A DNA stretch of 64,000 nucleotides. Source: Hyphomicrobiales bacterium. GTDB lineage: Bacteria > Pseudomonadota > Alphaproteobacteria > Rhizobiales > Beijerinckiaceae. Below the pieces are notes generated by a model. The model did not search any database and was not told where the DNA came from. It worked only from the letters and a program-made list of their open reading frames with translations. This document shows positions 33,104 through 42,900 of this stretch, one piece after another. The stretch is taken from assembly GCA_016716745.1 (NCBI GenBank), contig JADJVD010000004.1:62001-126000 (forward strand), written 5' to 3'. The number at the start of each line of letters is the position of its first letter. Within the stretch, counting starts at the first letter, position 1. Position numbers and translations under genes: made by a program.

Positions 33104-34309
33104 GTGACCGTCTCAGACCTTCGCACCGTCGATGTCGCCCCGCCGCCGGGGCAGGCCGCGCGCCTGTCGGCGACGCTGTTCGTCGTCAGCGCCATTCACG
33201 GGCTCGGCATCGCCTTCTTCCCGGTCTGGCTCGCGGCGCGGGGCCTCACCGAGGACGAGATCGGCCTGCTGCTCGCCATGCCGCTGGCGGCGACGGTGTT
33301 CGCGACGCCGGTGATCATGCGTTACGCCGAACGGGCTGGACGCATCGCGGCCTGTTTCATCGCCTCGGCCGTCGGCATCGCGCTCTCGCATGTAGCGATG
33401 GCGCTGGCGCCGGATGTCGGCGCGCTGTTCGTCGCCGCCATCCTGATGGCGATCGCGCGCGCGCCGCTGTCGACGCTCGGCGACGCGCTCACCTTCGCGC
33501 TGATCGCGCGCGACCCGTCCATCGACTACGGGCGCGTGCGGCTGTGGGTGTCGGTGTCGGTGCTGGTGGCGATGCTGATCGGCGGTTTCGCGGTCGAGCG
33601 CATCGCGCCGGCGCACATCATCTGGCTGATCGTGGCGTGGACGGGCGTCGGCGCGCTCGCGGCTGTCGCGCTGACGCCGCGGGCGGGCGACCGGGCGGCG
33701 CGCGCGGCGACGCAAGCCGCGCCGGCGCGGCTCGAACGCAAGGGCGCCATCGTCGCGGTGATCGCGGCCGCCGCGCTGGTGCAGGCCAGCCACGCGGTGC
33801 TGTATTCCTTCGGCTCGCTGCACTGGCGGGCGCAGGGGGCGAGCGGCGACTTCATCGGGCTCGCCTGGTCGGTTGGCCTCGTCTGCGAAATCTCGCTGTT
33901 CGCGGCCTCGCGGCGCTTCGGCGTCGAGGCGCGCGCGCCGTTCTATCTGGCGCTCGGCGCGGCGGGGGCGAGCGTCCGCTGGCTCGCGATGACGCTCGAT
34001 CCCTCGGGGCCGGCGTTGCTCGCCTTGCAGGGCATGCACGCCTTCAGCTTCGGCGCGACGCATCTGGGCAGCGTGTTTCTGCTCGTGCGCCTCGCGCCGG
34101 CTGCGTTCCGGGCGCAGGCGCAGGGCTGGCTCACCTCGGCCATCGGCCTGTCGCTGATGGCCGCGACGGCGGCGAGCGGGCCGCTCTACCGTCTCGCCGG
34201 CGAGCGCGCCTATGCGCTGATGGCGGCTTTCGCCTTCGCCGGGCTGATTTCGGCGCTGATCGCCGGTCGGCTCGCCGCTCAGCCCCAGAGCGCGGGCTCT
34301 GGCGGATAG
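33104..34309 (+). CDS. MFS transporter, HcaT-like
   Basis: A 401-residue protein with about twelve hydrophobic helices. AIHGLGIAFFPVWLAARGLT near the start and QASHAVLYSFGSLHWRAQG in the second half match the MFS_1-like family that includes the 3-phenylpropionate transporter HcaT. The substrate is not determinable. Start is GTG 33104. Its last 31 bases overlap the 3' end of the convergent epimerase gene. The gap upstream contains the divergent RNA promoter and an inverted repeat GTTGCG-CGCA-CGCAAC at 32978-32993. Confidence 0.85.
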   Translation: MTVSDLRTVDVAPPPGQAARLSATLFVVSAIHGLGIAFFPVWLAARGLTEDEIGLLLAMPLAATVFATPVIMRYAERAGRIAACFIASAVGIALSHVAMALAPDVGALFVAAILMAIARAPLSTLGDALTFALIARDPSIDYGRVRLWVSVSVLVAMLIGGFAVERIAPAHIIWLIVAWTGVGALAAVALTPRAGDRAARAATQAAPARLERKGAIVAVIAAAALVQASHAVLYSFGSLHWRAQGASGDFIGLAWSVGLVCEISLFAASRRFGVEARAPFYLALGAAGASVRWLAMTLDPSGPALLALQGMHAFSFGATHLGSVFLLVRLAPAAFRAQAQGWLTSAIGLSLMAATAASGPLYRLAGERAYALMAAFAFAGLISALIAGRLAAQPQSAGSGG

Positions 34310-35259
34310 ACGATCGAGCCTTCGTAGCGCAGCCCCTCGGGCCGGTCGCGCGCCAGCAGCAGCGGGCCGTCGAGATCGACGAAACGGGCGCGGGCGGCGA
34401 TCAGCATCGCCGGCGCCATCGCCAGCGAGCTCGCCACCATGCAGCCGACGAAGATCGAGAAGCCAAGCCTTTCGCCGTCGGCGGCCAGCGCCAGCGCCTC
34501 GGTCAGGCCGCCCGCCTTGTCGAGCTTGACGTTGATGGCGTCGTAGCGGTCGCGCAGGGCGGGCAGGCCGGCGCGGTCGTGCACGCTCTCGTCGGCGCAG
34601 ACCGGGATCGGCCGGCGCAGCCGCGCCAGCGCGGCGTCGCGGCCGGCGGGCAGGGGCTGTTCGACGAGCGCGACGCCCGCCTGCGCGCAGGCCTCGAGAT
34701 TGGCGGCGAGGTTCGTCTCGTCCCACGCCTCGTTGGCGTCGACGACGAGCGTCGCCTCGGGCGCTGCGGCGCGGACGGCGGCGATGCGCGCGGCGTCGCC
34801 CGCGCCGGCGAGCTTGACCTTCAGAAGCGGGCGCGCGGCGGCCTCGGCCGCATGCGCCGCCATCGTTTCGGGATCGCCGACCGAGATCGTGTAGCAGGTC
34901 GTCGCCGGGCCGAGCCGGTGCAGCCCCGCCATCGCAGAGGCCGGAACGCCGAGGCGTTTGGCGTCGAGATCCCACAGCGCGCAATCGAGCGCGTTGCGCG
35001 CCGCGCCGGCGGGCAGCAAAGTCTGCAAGGCCGCCCTGTCGGCCCCGGCCTCGATGGCGGCGCGCGCGCTCTCGATCTGCGCGACGACGCTCTCGACGCT
35101 CTCGCCGTAGCGCGCATAGGGCGTGCATTCGCCGCGCCCGCGCGCCTCGCCCTGCCGGATTTCGGCGACGACCACCACCGCTTCGGTCTTGGCGCCGCGC
35201 GAGATCACGAAGGCGCGGGCGAGCGGAAAGCGGTCGACGGAGATGGAGAGCGTGCGCAC
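34279..35259 (-). CDS. Dipeptide (L-Ala-D/L-Glu) epimerase, enolase superfamily
   Basis: A 326-residue enolase-superfamily protein. Catalytic and metal motifs are LLKVKLAG (Lys), VVDANEAW (Asp), LVEQPLP (Glu), VCADES (Asp) and INVKLDKAGGL (Lys), the set found in L-Ala-D/L-Glu epimerases that recycle murein peptides. Substrate specificity within the subgroup can vary. The start is GTG 35259: it is in frame, and GAGG lies nine bases upstream, inside the terminator hairpin of the preceding gene. It is convergent with and slightly overlaps the MFS gene. Cytoplasmic. Confidence 0.88.
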   Translation of the reverse strand: MRTLSISVDRFPLARAFVISRGAKTEAVVVVAEIRQGEARGRGECTPYARYGESVESVVAQIESARAAIEAGADRAALQTLLPAGAARNALDCALWDLDAKRLGVPASAMAGLHRLGPATTCYTISVGDPETMAAHAAEAAARPLLKVKLAGAGDAARIAAVRAAAPEATLVVDANEAWDETNLAANLEACAQAGVALVEQPLPAGRDAALARLRRPIPVCADESVHDRAGLPALRDRYDAINVKLDKAGGLTEALALAADGERLGFSIFVGCMVASSLAMAPAMLIAARARFVDLDGPLLLARDRPEGLRYEGSIVYPPEPALWG

Positions 35260-35260
35260 G

Positions 35261-35296
35261 AAAAAGGCCTCACCGTGATTCGCACACGGTGAGGCC
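35261..35296 (-). terminator. Intrinsic terminator directly before the epimerase start (possible attenuator)
   Basis: On the minus strand GGCCTCACCGTG-TGCGAAT-CACGGTGAGGCC forms a perfect 12-bp stem followed by TTTTT. It follows the DUF4112 gene by 25 bases and ends one base before the GTG of the epimerase. The epimerase ribosome site (GTGAGG) lies in the 3' arm of the stem, so the hairpin would both terminate transcription and hide the ribosome site. Confidence 0.75.
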
Positions 35297-35320
35297 CGAC
35301 GCGCCGGAGCGCAACGTTCG

Positions 35321-35710
35321 TCAGCCCGCCTTGAGGCCGAGATGCTCGCGCAGCAGGGCGACGTTGCGCAGATTCGCCTTGAAGAAGGCGTCGCCGACCA
35401 TGCCCGCGACAGGCACCGCGCCGATCGCCGTGTCGATCGCCAGATTGGCGACCATGCGGGCGAGCACCGCGCGCGAGGCGCCGAGGCGGAACGCCTCCCA
35501 GACGATGAAGGCGGAGATCGCCTGCGGCACGATCTGGCCGACCGCCGGAATGGCGTCGAACAGCGCGTCCCAGCCGAAGCGGAAGCGCGTGCCCGGAATG
35601 GCGATGGCCGCGTCGAGCAGCCGCGCGATGCGGTCGAGGCGGGCGAGCCGCGTCGCGACATCCAAGGCGCCGAAACCCGCGCCGCCGAAAACACCAGCAC
35701 GCGCCGTCAT
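35321..35710 (-). CDS. DUF4112 domain protein
   Basis: A 129-residue protein with the DUF4112 pattern LLDAAIAIPGTRFRFGWDAL, then AIPAVGQIVPQAISAFIV and AIGAVPVAGMVGDAFFKAN. Two or three hydrophobic helices suggest membrane association. The function is unknown. Start is ATG 35710. A strong terminator follows. It is divergent from the lipid ABC transporter operon, with about 160 bases between the starts and no clear promoter visible. Confidence 0.8.
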   Translation of the reverse strand: MTARAGVFGGAGFGALDVATRLARLDRIARLLDAAIAIPGTRFRFGWDALFDAIPAVGQIVPQAISAFIVWEAFRLGASRAVLARMVANLAIDTAIGAVPVAGMVGDAFFKANLRNVALLREHLGLKAG

Positions 35711-35871
35711 CGCAGCATCCCTCCATCTCCGGCGCCTCGCGCCAAAGCGAGCGGTAGATCGGGAGCGGCGCCCCCGTTTTCAAGGGCCCGCGCGCAATTC
35801 TCCGCGCCGCCTCGACATGGCGCGGGGCCGGTCCTACCGTCCTCGCCGATCGGAATCAGGCGCGGAGCGGA

Positions 35872-37005
35872 ATGGCCAGAGAACCGCAATTGTCGGTGAC
35901 GCGCTCGGACGCGGCCGCCCGGGCGAGCCTGTCCGGCTCGTGGGTGGTGACGGCGGCCGAGGCGGCGGAGGCGGCGGCGGCGCGGCTGACGCAGGAGGCG
36001 CGCGCCGCGCGCAGCGTCTCGATCGACCTCAGCGGCGTCGCCCGGCTCGACACGGCGGGCGCCTGGATCATCGACCGCGCGCGCCAGGAACTGGCCGCCG
36101 GCGGCGCCAGCGTCGCCTACGCCGGGGCGAGCGCGGCGCACGAGACGCTGATCGCCGAGGCGCAGTATCGCGTCTTCGAGACGCCGGAGCGGCCGCGAGT
36201 CGGGCCGCTGATGGGGTTCCTGTCCGACATAGGTCTGTCGGTCGTCGGCTTCGGGCGGGATCTGGCGCATGGCGTCGAATTTCTGGGACAGGTGGTGCGC
36301 GCGATCGGCGTGGCGTTGCTCAATCCGAGCCACATCCGCCTCGCCTCGCTCGTCCATCACCTGGAGAATTTCGGCTTCCGCAGCGTGCCGATCATCGCGC
36401 TGATCTCGTTCCTCGTCGGCGCCATCGTCGCCCAGCAGGGCATCTTCCAGCTGCAGAATTTCGGCGCGACGCATTTCGCGGTCGATCTCGTCGGCCTGAT
36501 TTCGCTGCGCGAACTCGGCGTGCTGCTCGCCGCGATCATGATGGCGGGCCGCTCCGGCTCGGCGATCACCGCCGAGATCGGCTCCATGAAGATGCGTGAG
36601 GAGATCGACGCCATGCGCGTGATGGGGCTCGATCCGGTCGAGCTTCTGATCGCCCCGCGCATCCTGTCGCTGATGATCGCGCTGCCGATGCTCACCTTCA
36701 TCGCCGACATGGCGGCGATATTCGGCGCGCTCATCGTGTCGGTGACCTATGGCGGCCTCAGCCCCGAGATCTTCTTCGCGCGGCTGCGCACGGCCATCGG
36801 CCTCAACACCTTCTTGGTCGGGCTGATCAAGGCGCCGTTCATGGCGCTCGTCACCGGCATCATCGCCTCGGTGGAGGGGCTCGACGTGCAGGGCTCTGCC
36901 GAATCGCTCGGCCGGCAGGTGACCGCCTCGGTGGTGAAGGCGATCTTCATGGTGATTCTCGTGGACGGGTTGTTCGCGATGTTCTTCGCCGCGATCAAAT
37001 ATTGA
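35872..37005 (+). CDS. mlaE: MlaE-type ABC transporter permease with N-terminal STAS domain
   Basis: 377 residues. The first 100 or so form a STAS domain (VSIDLSGVARLDTAGAWII), which in the E. coli Mla system is the separate protein MlaB. The rest is the MlaE permease with about five or six helices and the signature LRELGVLLAAIMMAGRSGSA followed by ITAEIGSMKMREEIDAMRVM. It is part of an inner-membrane complex that moves phospholipids between membranes, or imports lipids or toluene-like compounds. The ATP-binding gene follows after seven bases. First gene of a four-gene operon ending at a terminator near 39900. Confidence 0.93.
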   Translation: MAREPQLSVTRSDAAARASLSGSWVVTAAEAAEAAAARLTQEARAARSVSIDLSGVARLDTAGAWIIDRARQELAAGGASVAYAGASAAHETLIAEAQYRVFETPERPRVGPLMGFLSDIGLSVVGFGRDLAHGVEFLGQVVRAIGVALLNPSHIRLASLVHHLENFGFRSVPIIALISFLVGAIVAQQGIFQLQNFGATHFAVDLVGLISLRELGVLLAAIMMAGRSGSAITAEIGSMKMREEIDAMRVMGLDPVELLIAPRILSLMIALPMLTFIADMAAIFGALIVSVTYGGLSPEIFFARLRTAIGLNTFLVGLIKAPFMALVTGIIASVEGLDVQGSAESLGRQVTASVVKAIFMVILVDGLFAMFFAAIKY

Positions 37006-37012
37006 GGGCGCG

Positions 37013-37825
37013 ATGAACGAGGCGGCGGGGACGGAGCAGGGCGGGGCGCGCGAGGTCGCCATCCGCGTGCGCGGACTGACCGTCGGCTTCGGCGAAAAGC
37101 TGATCATGGACGGGCTCGATCTCGACGTTTACCGCGGCGAGGTGCTCGGCTTCGTCGGCGCGTCCGGCGTCGGCAAGTCGGTGCTGACGCGCACGATTCT
37201 CGGTCTCGTGCGCAAGCGCAAAGGCTCGATCGAGGTGTTCGGCCGCAATCTCGACGAGCTGTCCTTCGAGCAGCGGCGCGCCATCGAGCGGCGCTGGGGC
37301 GTGCTGTTCCAGCACGGCGCGCTGTTCTCTGCGCTGACGGTGAAGCAGAACGTGCAGGTGCCGATGCGGGAGTATCTGTCGCTGTCGGACCGGCTGCTCG
37401 ACGAACTGGCGATGCTGAAGATCGCGCTGGTCGGCCTGAAGCCGGACGCGGCGGACAAATACCCGTCCGAGCTTTCCGGCGGCATGATCAAGCGCGCCGC
37501 GCTCGCCCGGGCGCTGGCGCTCGACCCCGACGTCCTGTTTCTCGACGAGCCGACCTCCGGGCTCGACCCGATCGGCGCCGGCGAGTTCGACGAACTGATC
37601 GGCACCTTGCAGAAGACCCTCGGGCTGACCGTGTTCATGGTCACGCACGACCTTGATTCGCTCTACTCGATCTGCGACCGGGTGGCCGCGCTGGCCGACC
37701 GCAAGGTCATCGAGGCCGGGCCGATCGACCAGTTGCTGGCCTCCGAACACCCGTGGTTGCGGGCCTATTTCCACGGTCAGCGCGGGGAAAGGCTGCATCT
37801 GGCCTATCAGGCGACGCGCGGCTGA
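37013..37825 (+). CDS. mlaF: MlaF-type ABC transporter ATP-binding protein
   Basis: A 270-residue ABC ATPase with Walker A GASGVGKS, Q-loop LFQHGALFSALTV, signature LSGGMIKRAALARALA and Walker B DVLFLDEPTSGLDPIGA. The MI-K form of the signature motif is typical of the MlaF/Ttg2A group. It energises the MlaE permease encoded directly upstream. Cytoplasmic face of the inner membrane. 78 bases separate it from the MCE gene. Confidence 0.95.
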   Translation: MNEAAGTEQGGAREVAIRVRGLTVGFGEKLIMDGLDLDVYRGEVLGFVGASGVGKSVLTRTILGLVRKRKGSIEVFGRNLDELSFEQRRAIERRWGVLFQHGALFSALTVKQNVQVPMREYLSLSDRLLDELAMLKIALVGLKPDAADKYPSELSGGMIKRAALARALALDPDVLFLDEPTSGLDPIGAGEFDELIGTLQKTLGLTVFMVTHDLDSLYSICDRVAALADRKVIEAGPIDQLLASEHPWLRAYFHGQRGERLHLAYQATRG

Positions 37826-37903
37826 GGCCCGCCCTTGCGGGGCAAGGTTTAAGGCGCCAGAAGTGCGGGGCGGGCGGCGGCGGATCGGACGAACGACGGC
37901 GAT

Positions 37904-39226
37904 ATGGAGACACGCGCCAACTATGCGCTCATCGGAGCTTTCACCATCGCGGTGATCGCGGCCGGGTTTCTGTTCGTCTACTGGTTCACGGGCGGCGCCA
38001 AGTCGAACCAGCTGAAGACGTATCAGATCGTCTTCTCCGGCTCGGTCTCTGGCCTGACGCGCGGCTCCTATGTGCTGTTCAACGGCTTGCGCGTCGGCGA
38101 GGTGTCGCAGATCGAGCTGATGGAGGAGGATCCGAGCCAGGTCGCCGCCATCGTCACGGTGTCCGAGCGCACGCCGGTCAAGCAGGACACGCGCGCGCGG
38201 CTCGAATTTCAGGGTCTGACGGGCGTCGCCTCCATCGCGCTCACGGGCGGCAGCGCCGCCTCGCCCGCGCTGACGCCGCGCAATCTCGATCCGAAGGGCG
38301 GCGTCATCTACGCCGAGCGGTCCGACTTCCAGAACCTGCTCGAGAACGTGCAGAACCTCTCCGCCAAGGCCGACAGCGTGCTCGCCAAGGCCGATGCGCT
38401 GTTCGCCGACGGGCAGGGCTCGGTGAAGAACATTCTCAACAATGTCGAGACCTTCTCGAACGCGCTCGCCCGGAACACCGATGGCGTGAAAGCGTTTCTG
38501 GAGGGGATGAGCGACCTCGGCAAGAAGATCGGCCCGCTCGCCGCCAAGCTGGAAGCGCTGACCGACGATGTCGACAAGCTCGTGCGCGCGGTCGATCCGG
38601 CGGACGTGCGCCGGGCGGTGGCCGACGTCTCCACCTTCACCAAGGCGCTCGCCGACAACCGCGCCAATATCGACGCCGTGATGAGCGAGGGCGCGGCGCT
38701 CGCCAAGCGCCTGAACGAGACCTCCGAGAAGCTCGACAAGGTGATCGATCTGGCGGGCGGGACGCTGACCGCCTTCGATGCGCGCAAGCTCGCCTCGATC
38801 GTCGACAGCGCCGACAGCTTCATGAAGACGGTCGACAAGAATCGCGCCAATGTCGACGCCGCGCTGAAGGACGCCGCCGAGATCACGCGCAAGCTGAACG
38901 CCTCGGCCGACAAGATCGACGGCGTCTTGGCGAGTGCGCAAGGATTTCTGGGCTCCGGCGAGTCGAAGGGCGCGATGCAGGACATTTCCGACGCCGCCAA
39001 GGCGATGCGCAAGCTCGCCGACAATCTCGACGCGCGCACGAAAGAGATCACGCTCGGCATCAACAAGTTCACGGGGCCGGTGGCGCGCGAATACGAAGCG
39101 CTGGCGGCGGAGGGGCGCCGCACGATCGGCGACATCAACCGCGCGGTGCGCTCGATCGAGCGCAACCCGCAGCAGTTCATCTTCGGCTCCAAGCCGTCGA
39201 TTCCCGAATACAGCCCGTCGCGGTAG
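37904..39226 (+). CDS. mlaD: MCE-domain (MlaD-type) substrate-binding protein
   Basis: A 440-residue protein with one N-terminal transmembrane helix (YALIGAFTIAVIAAGFLFVYWF), an MCE/MlaD domain at about residues 38-115 (YQIVFSGSVSGLTRGSYVLF), and a long periplasmic helical tail with repeated short heptad-like segments. The tail is much longer than in E. coli MlaD (183 aa), like the tube-forming MCE proteins. It binds lipid in the periplasm and docks on MlaE. It is followed after eight bases by the lipoprotein gene. Confidence 0.92.
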   Translation: METRANYALIGAFTIAVIAAGFLFVYWFTGGAKSNQLKTYQIVFSGSVSGLTRGSYVLFNGLRVGEVSQIELMEEDPSQVAAIVTVSERTPVKQDTRARLEFQGLTGVASIALTGGSAASPALTPRNLDPKGGVIYAERSDFQNLLENVQNLSAKADSVLAKADALFADGQGSVKNILNNVETFSNALARNTDGVKAFLEGMSDLGKKIGPLAAKLEALTDDVDKLVRAVDPADVRRAVADVSTFTKALADNRANIDAVMSEGAALAKRLNETSEKLDKVIDLAGGTLTAFDARKLASIVDSADSFMKTVDKNRANVDAALKDAAEITRKLNASADKIDGVLASAQGFLGSGESKGAMQDISDAAKAMRKLADNLDARTKEITLGINKFTGPVAREYEALAAEGRRTIGDINRAVRSIERNPQQFIFGSKPSIPEYSPSR

Positions 39227-39234
39227 GACGCAGC

Positions 39235-39849
39235 ATGAGCAGGACAAACGAGGCGGCGGGATCGGCGAGCGGTTGGCGGCTTCGCGCCGCGCTGGGCGGC
39301 CTCGCTTTGCTGGCGCTGGCGGGCTGCGGCGGCGGCCCGGCGCCTCAGACATTCGATCTCTCGGCGTTGCAGGGCGCGGCGCGCGCGGGGGCGTTGCGCG
39401 GGCAGCTCGTCGTCGGCGAGCCGGTTGCGACGCAGGCGCTCGACAGCGACCGCATCGTGGTGCGGCCGACGCCGGAGTCGGTCGCCTATCTCAGCGGCGC
39501 GCAATGGTCCGACCGCTTGCCGCGTCTGGTTCAGACGCGGCTCGTGCAGAGCCTCGAGAACGCGCATCTGCTGAAATCGGTCGGGCGGCCCGTGGATCGC
39601 ATCACGGCCGACTACACGCTCGACGCCGAACTGCGCCGCTTCGAGATCGACACGACACGCGGCGCGGCCGTGGTCGAGATCACCGTGAAGCTGATCGCCT
39701 CGACCAGCGGGCGCATCGTCGCGGCGGACGTCTTCGTCGCCGAGACGGCGGGTTCGGCCGCGAGCGGCTCCGCCGCCGCGCAGAGTCTCGACGCGGCGCT
39801 CGGCGAGGCGATGGGCAAGATCGTGCGCTGGATCGGCGCGCGCGTCTGA
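39235..39849 (+). CDS. ABC-type transport auxiliary lipoprotein (PqiC-like)
   Basis: A 204-residue lipoprotein: signal peptide with lipobox LALAGC, then a single ABC-type transport auxiliary lipoprotein domain (IVVRPTPESVAYLSGAQWSD, RLPRLVQTRLVQSLEN, DYTLDAELRRFEID). It presumably anchors in the outer membrane and receives or bridges lipid from the MCE protein encoded just upstream. MlaA and MlaC are not in the window, so this is an Mla/Pqi mosaic typical of alphaproteobacteria. Last gene of the operon; a strong terminator follows. Confidence 0.9.
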   Translation: MSRTNEAAGSASGWRLRAALGGLALLALAGCGGGPAPQTFDLSALQGAARAGALRGQLVVGEPVATQALDSDRIVVRPTPESVAYLSGAQWSDRLPRLVQTRLVQSLENAHLLKSVGRPVDRITADYTLDAELRRFEIDTTRGAAVVEITVKLIASTSGRIVAADVFVAETAGSAASGSAAAQSLDAALGEAMGKIVRWIGARV

Positions 39850-39871
39850 GCCGCCCGCCGCGCCGTTCAAC

Positions 39872-39904
39872 AAAAAGGGGCCGCCCCTCCGGGCGGCCCT
39901 TTTC
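39872..39904. terminator. Bidirectional terminator between the Mla operon and gpr
   Basis: AAAAAGG then GGGCCGCCC-CTCC-GGGCGGCCC and TTTTC: a 9-bp GC stem flanked by an A-run and a T-run, so it can act on both strands. It lies between the convergent lipoprotein and GPR genes. Confidence 0.85.
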
Positions 39905-39923
39905 GTGTCGCGGGGCGCTTCGA

Positions 39924-42900
39924 TCAGTCGAAGCGGCCGGCGGCGTGGCCGAGCATGGTGTAGACCTTGCCGGTGTCCGAGGTGAGGTAGCTGCGCGTCA
40001 GCGCCGAGTCCCGGTCGTCCCGAGAAATCTCCGACAACAGGCGCTCGAACTCCTGAATGTAGCGATCCACCGTGGCGCGGAAGTCGCTGTCGGAGCGGTA
40101 GCGCCGACGCACCTCGTCGAAGGTGGTCTGTCCGGCGGCCGTGTAGAGCTTGCGCGAGAAGCCGCCGCGGTCGCCGCGACGATAGCGCTCCCACAGATCG
40201 ACCAGCGCGTCGTGATCGATCATCCGCGCGATGTCGAGCGAGATCGAGTCGAGCGACTCGATGGTCTTGGCGGGCGCGGTCTTGGCGGGCGCCGTCCTGG
40301 CGGGCGCGGCCTGCGTCGGCTGCGGGGCGGGGGCCTCCTCCTGCGAGGCGCGGGCGAGCAGATCGGACAGCCAGCCGCCGCCGCGCGGGGCGGGCTGCGC
40401 GGCGGCCGGCGCGGCGGGGCGCCGCGTCGAAGGCGCGGGCGGCTCGCGGCGCGGTTCCTGTTGCTCATGGCGCGGTTCGGCGGCGCGCGCGGGCTCCGGC
40501 CGGCGCGGCTCGAATGTCGGCGCGGCCGGCATGCGCGGCTCGGCGCCGCGCGGCTCTTCGCGACGCGGTTCTTCGCGCCGTGCGGCGCGCGGCTCGGGCG
40601 CGGACGGACGAACGGGCGCCGGAGCGACGTAGGCCTCCTCGTGCTCCGGCTCGATCCGCTCGATCAGGCGCGCTTCGGCGCGCGCCTCCTGACGGCGCGG
40701 GGCTGGCGCGGGCGCGGGCGTGGCGACGTCGAAGGAGCGGCCGGACCGCGAGACGATCTCGGTCAGCTCGTTCAGCGCCTTGATCTGGTCGGAGACGACG
40801 CGGCGCATCGAGGCGGCCTGTTCCGCCGCTTCGCGCGGCAGGGCCGAGACTCCGCGCTGCAATTCGCCGCGCATCTCGTCGAGTTCGCGCTGCACGTCGC
40901 CGGCGACGGAGCGCATCTCGTCGGCCGCGACGCGGAAGCGCTCGGTCGCCTCGCCGAACAGGCCCGCCATCTCGGAGTTGGCCTGCTCGTAGGCGGCGCG
41001 CAGCGCCGCGGCGGTGCGCTCGCGCTCGCGGCCGGAGGCGCCGCGGATCGTCTCGAACTGGCCGGCGATGGCGGCCGTCGTCGATTGCGCGGCCTCGGCG
41101 ATGAAGGCGCCGATGTCGTGCGCGCGCTCCTCGGCGGCCTTGAAGGAGAGGTTCACCGAGTCGGTGAAGCTCGCCATCATGCGATCCAGTTCGCCGGAGC
41201 GACGGTCGATCGATTCGAGCATCTTGCCGAGCGAGGCGCCGCGCTGATCGAGCGAGGCGTCGAGCAGCGACTGCGTGCGCGACAGCTCGGCGGCGGCGGC
41301 GGCCAGCGTCTTGCTGTGGTCGGAGAGCTTTTCGGCCAGCTCGCCGGCGTCCGTCACCGTTTGCTGCGACGAGCGGTTGAGCGTCAGGATCTGCGAGGAG
41401 ATGACGCCGAGCGCCTCGCGGAACTCCTTCAAGCGGTCGGCCAGCACGCCTTCCATGGCGCCCAGATTCTCGCCCGCGCCGGCGATGATGTTGTCCAGCG
41501 CGCTGTTGGTCTGCGTGAGACTGTCGAGAACGACAGCGATCTCCGAGCGCATGCGCTGATGCGCGCCGGTGAGGGCGGCGAGCGAGGAGCCGGAGGCGCT
41601 CTCGATGGTCTCGCGCAGATCGGCCGCGGCGGACTGCGCCTCGGCGCGAACGCGCGCATGCGCGTCGCCCAGCAGGGCGAGCGATTGCGTCGTCGTCTGC
41701 TCGACCGTCTCGCGCAGTTCCTGCGTCGAGCCGTCGAGATTGACCCGCAGCGAGCGCGTCGCGCCGTCGACATGCTCGCGCAACGCCTTGGTCGCGCCCT
41801 CGACATGCTCGCGCAGCGCCAGCGTGGCGCTGTCCACATTGTCGCGCAGGCCCTGCGTCGCGCCGGCGACGTCGTCGCGCACACGCGTCGCGGCGCCGGT
41901 GAGCGCGGCGATCGACGAACCGGTATGGGTCTCGACCGTGTCGCGCAGCGCCTCGGCCGCACGTTCGACGAGGCTGACGAGTTCGGCCTGCTTCTCGCTG
42001 AGCCGGTCGGCGGTCGCCTTGCTGCGCGTCTCGATGGCGGCGGCGATGAGATCGCCGACCGAATTGAACTCGCGAGTCAACGCCGCGCTGCGGGTCGTGA
42101 GATCGGCGACCAGCGCCTGACCGCGCCCCTCGACGATGGCGTTGAGATCGCCGGTGCGCGCGTCCAGCGCCTCGGCCAGCTCCTTCGCGCGGCCCGACAG
42201 AACGGCGCCGATGCGCTCCAGCCGGTCGGTGAGCTTGGAATCGAGCGCGGTGGAGTGATCGTCGATCGCGACATGGATGGCGCGGGAATGATCGCCGAGC
42301 AGGCGGGTGATGTCGCCGGAGCGCGCGTCGAGCGTTTCGGCCACGGCGCGGCTGCGCTGGTCGAGATCGCCGTTGAGGGCGTCGAGGCGACGCACGACGC
42401 GCTCCTCGAAGGTCGACACGCCGTCCGACAGCGCGTCGGAGAGCGCGGCGGCGCGCGCGGCGAGCACGGCGTTCGCCTCCTCCACCTTCGCGTCGAGCGC
42501 GGTGGTGATCTGACGTCCGCCTTCTCCGAGCACCTTGGCTACGTCGAGCGCGCGCGAGGTGAGCGTTTCGTTGAGCGTGCGGGCGCGCTGGTCGAGGCCG
42601 CTGTCGACGCGCGAGAGCAGCGCCTCGATGTTGGCGGCGATCTCGCCGGTCTTGCCGCCGGCGCGCTCCTCGAACAGTCGAAGTTGCGTTTCGAGCGCCT
42701 CGGCGGCGTCGCGCGTTTGCGCCTGCAGCCGCTCGTGCGCCTCGCGTCCGCCGACGGCGAAGACCTGATCGACCGCCGAGAGCGTCGCGCGCACGCCGCT
42801 GGTGAACTGGTCGACGTGACTGGCGATGCGCGAGGTGACCTCGCCGCCGTCGCGCACCACCATCGTCTCGAAGGCGTTGAGGCGTTCTGCGAGCGTTTCG

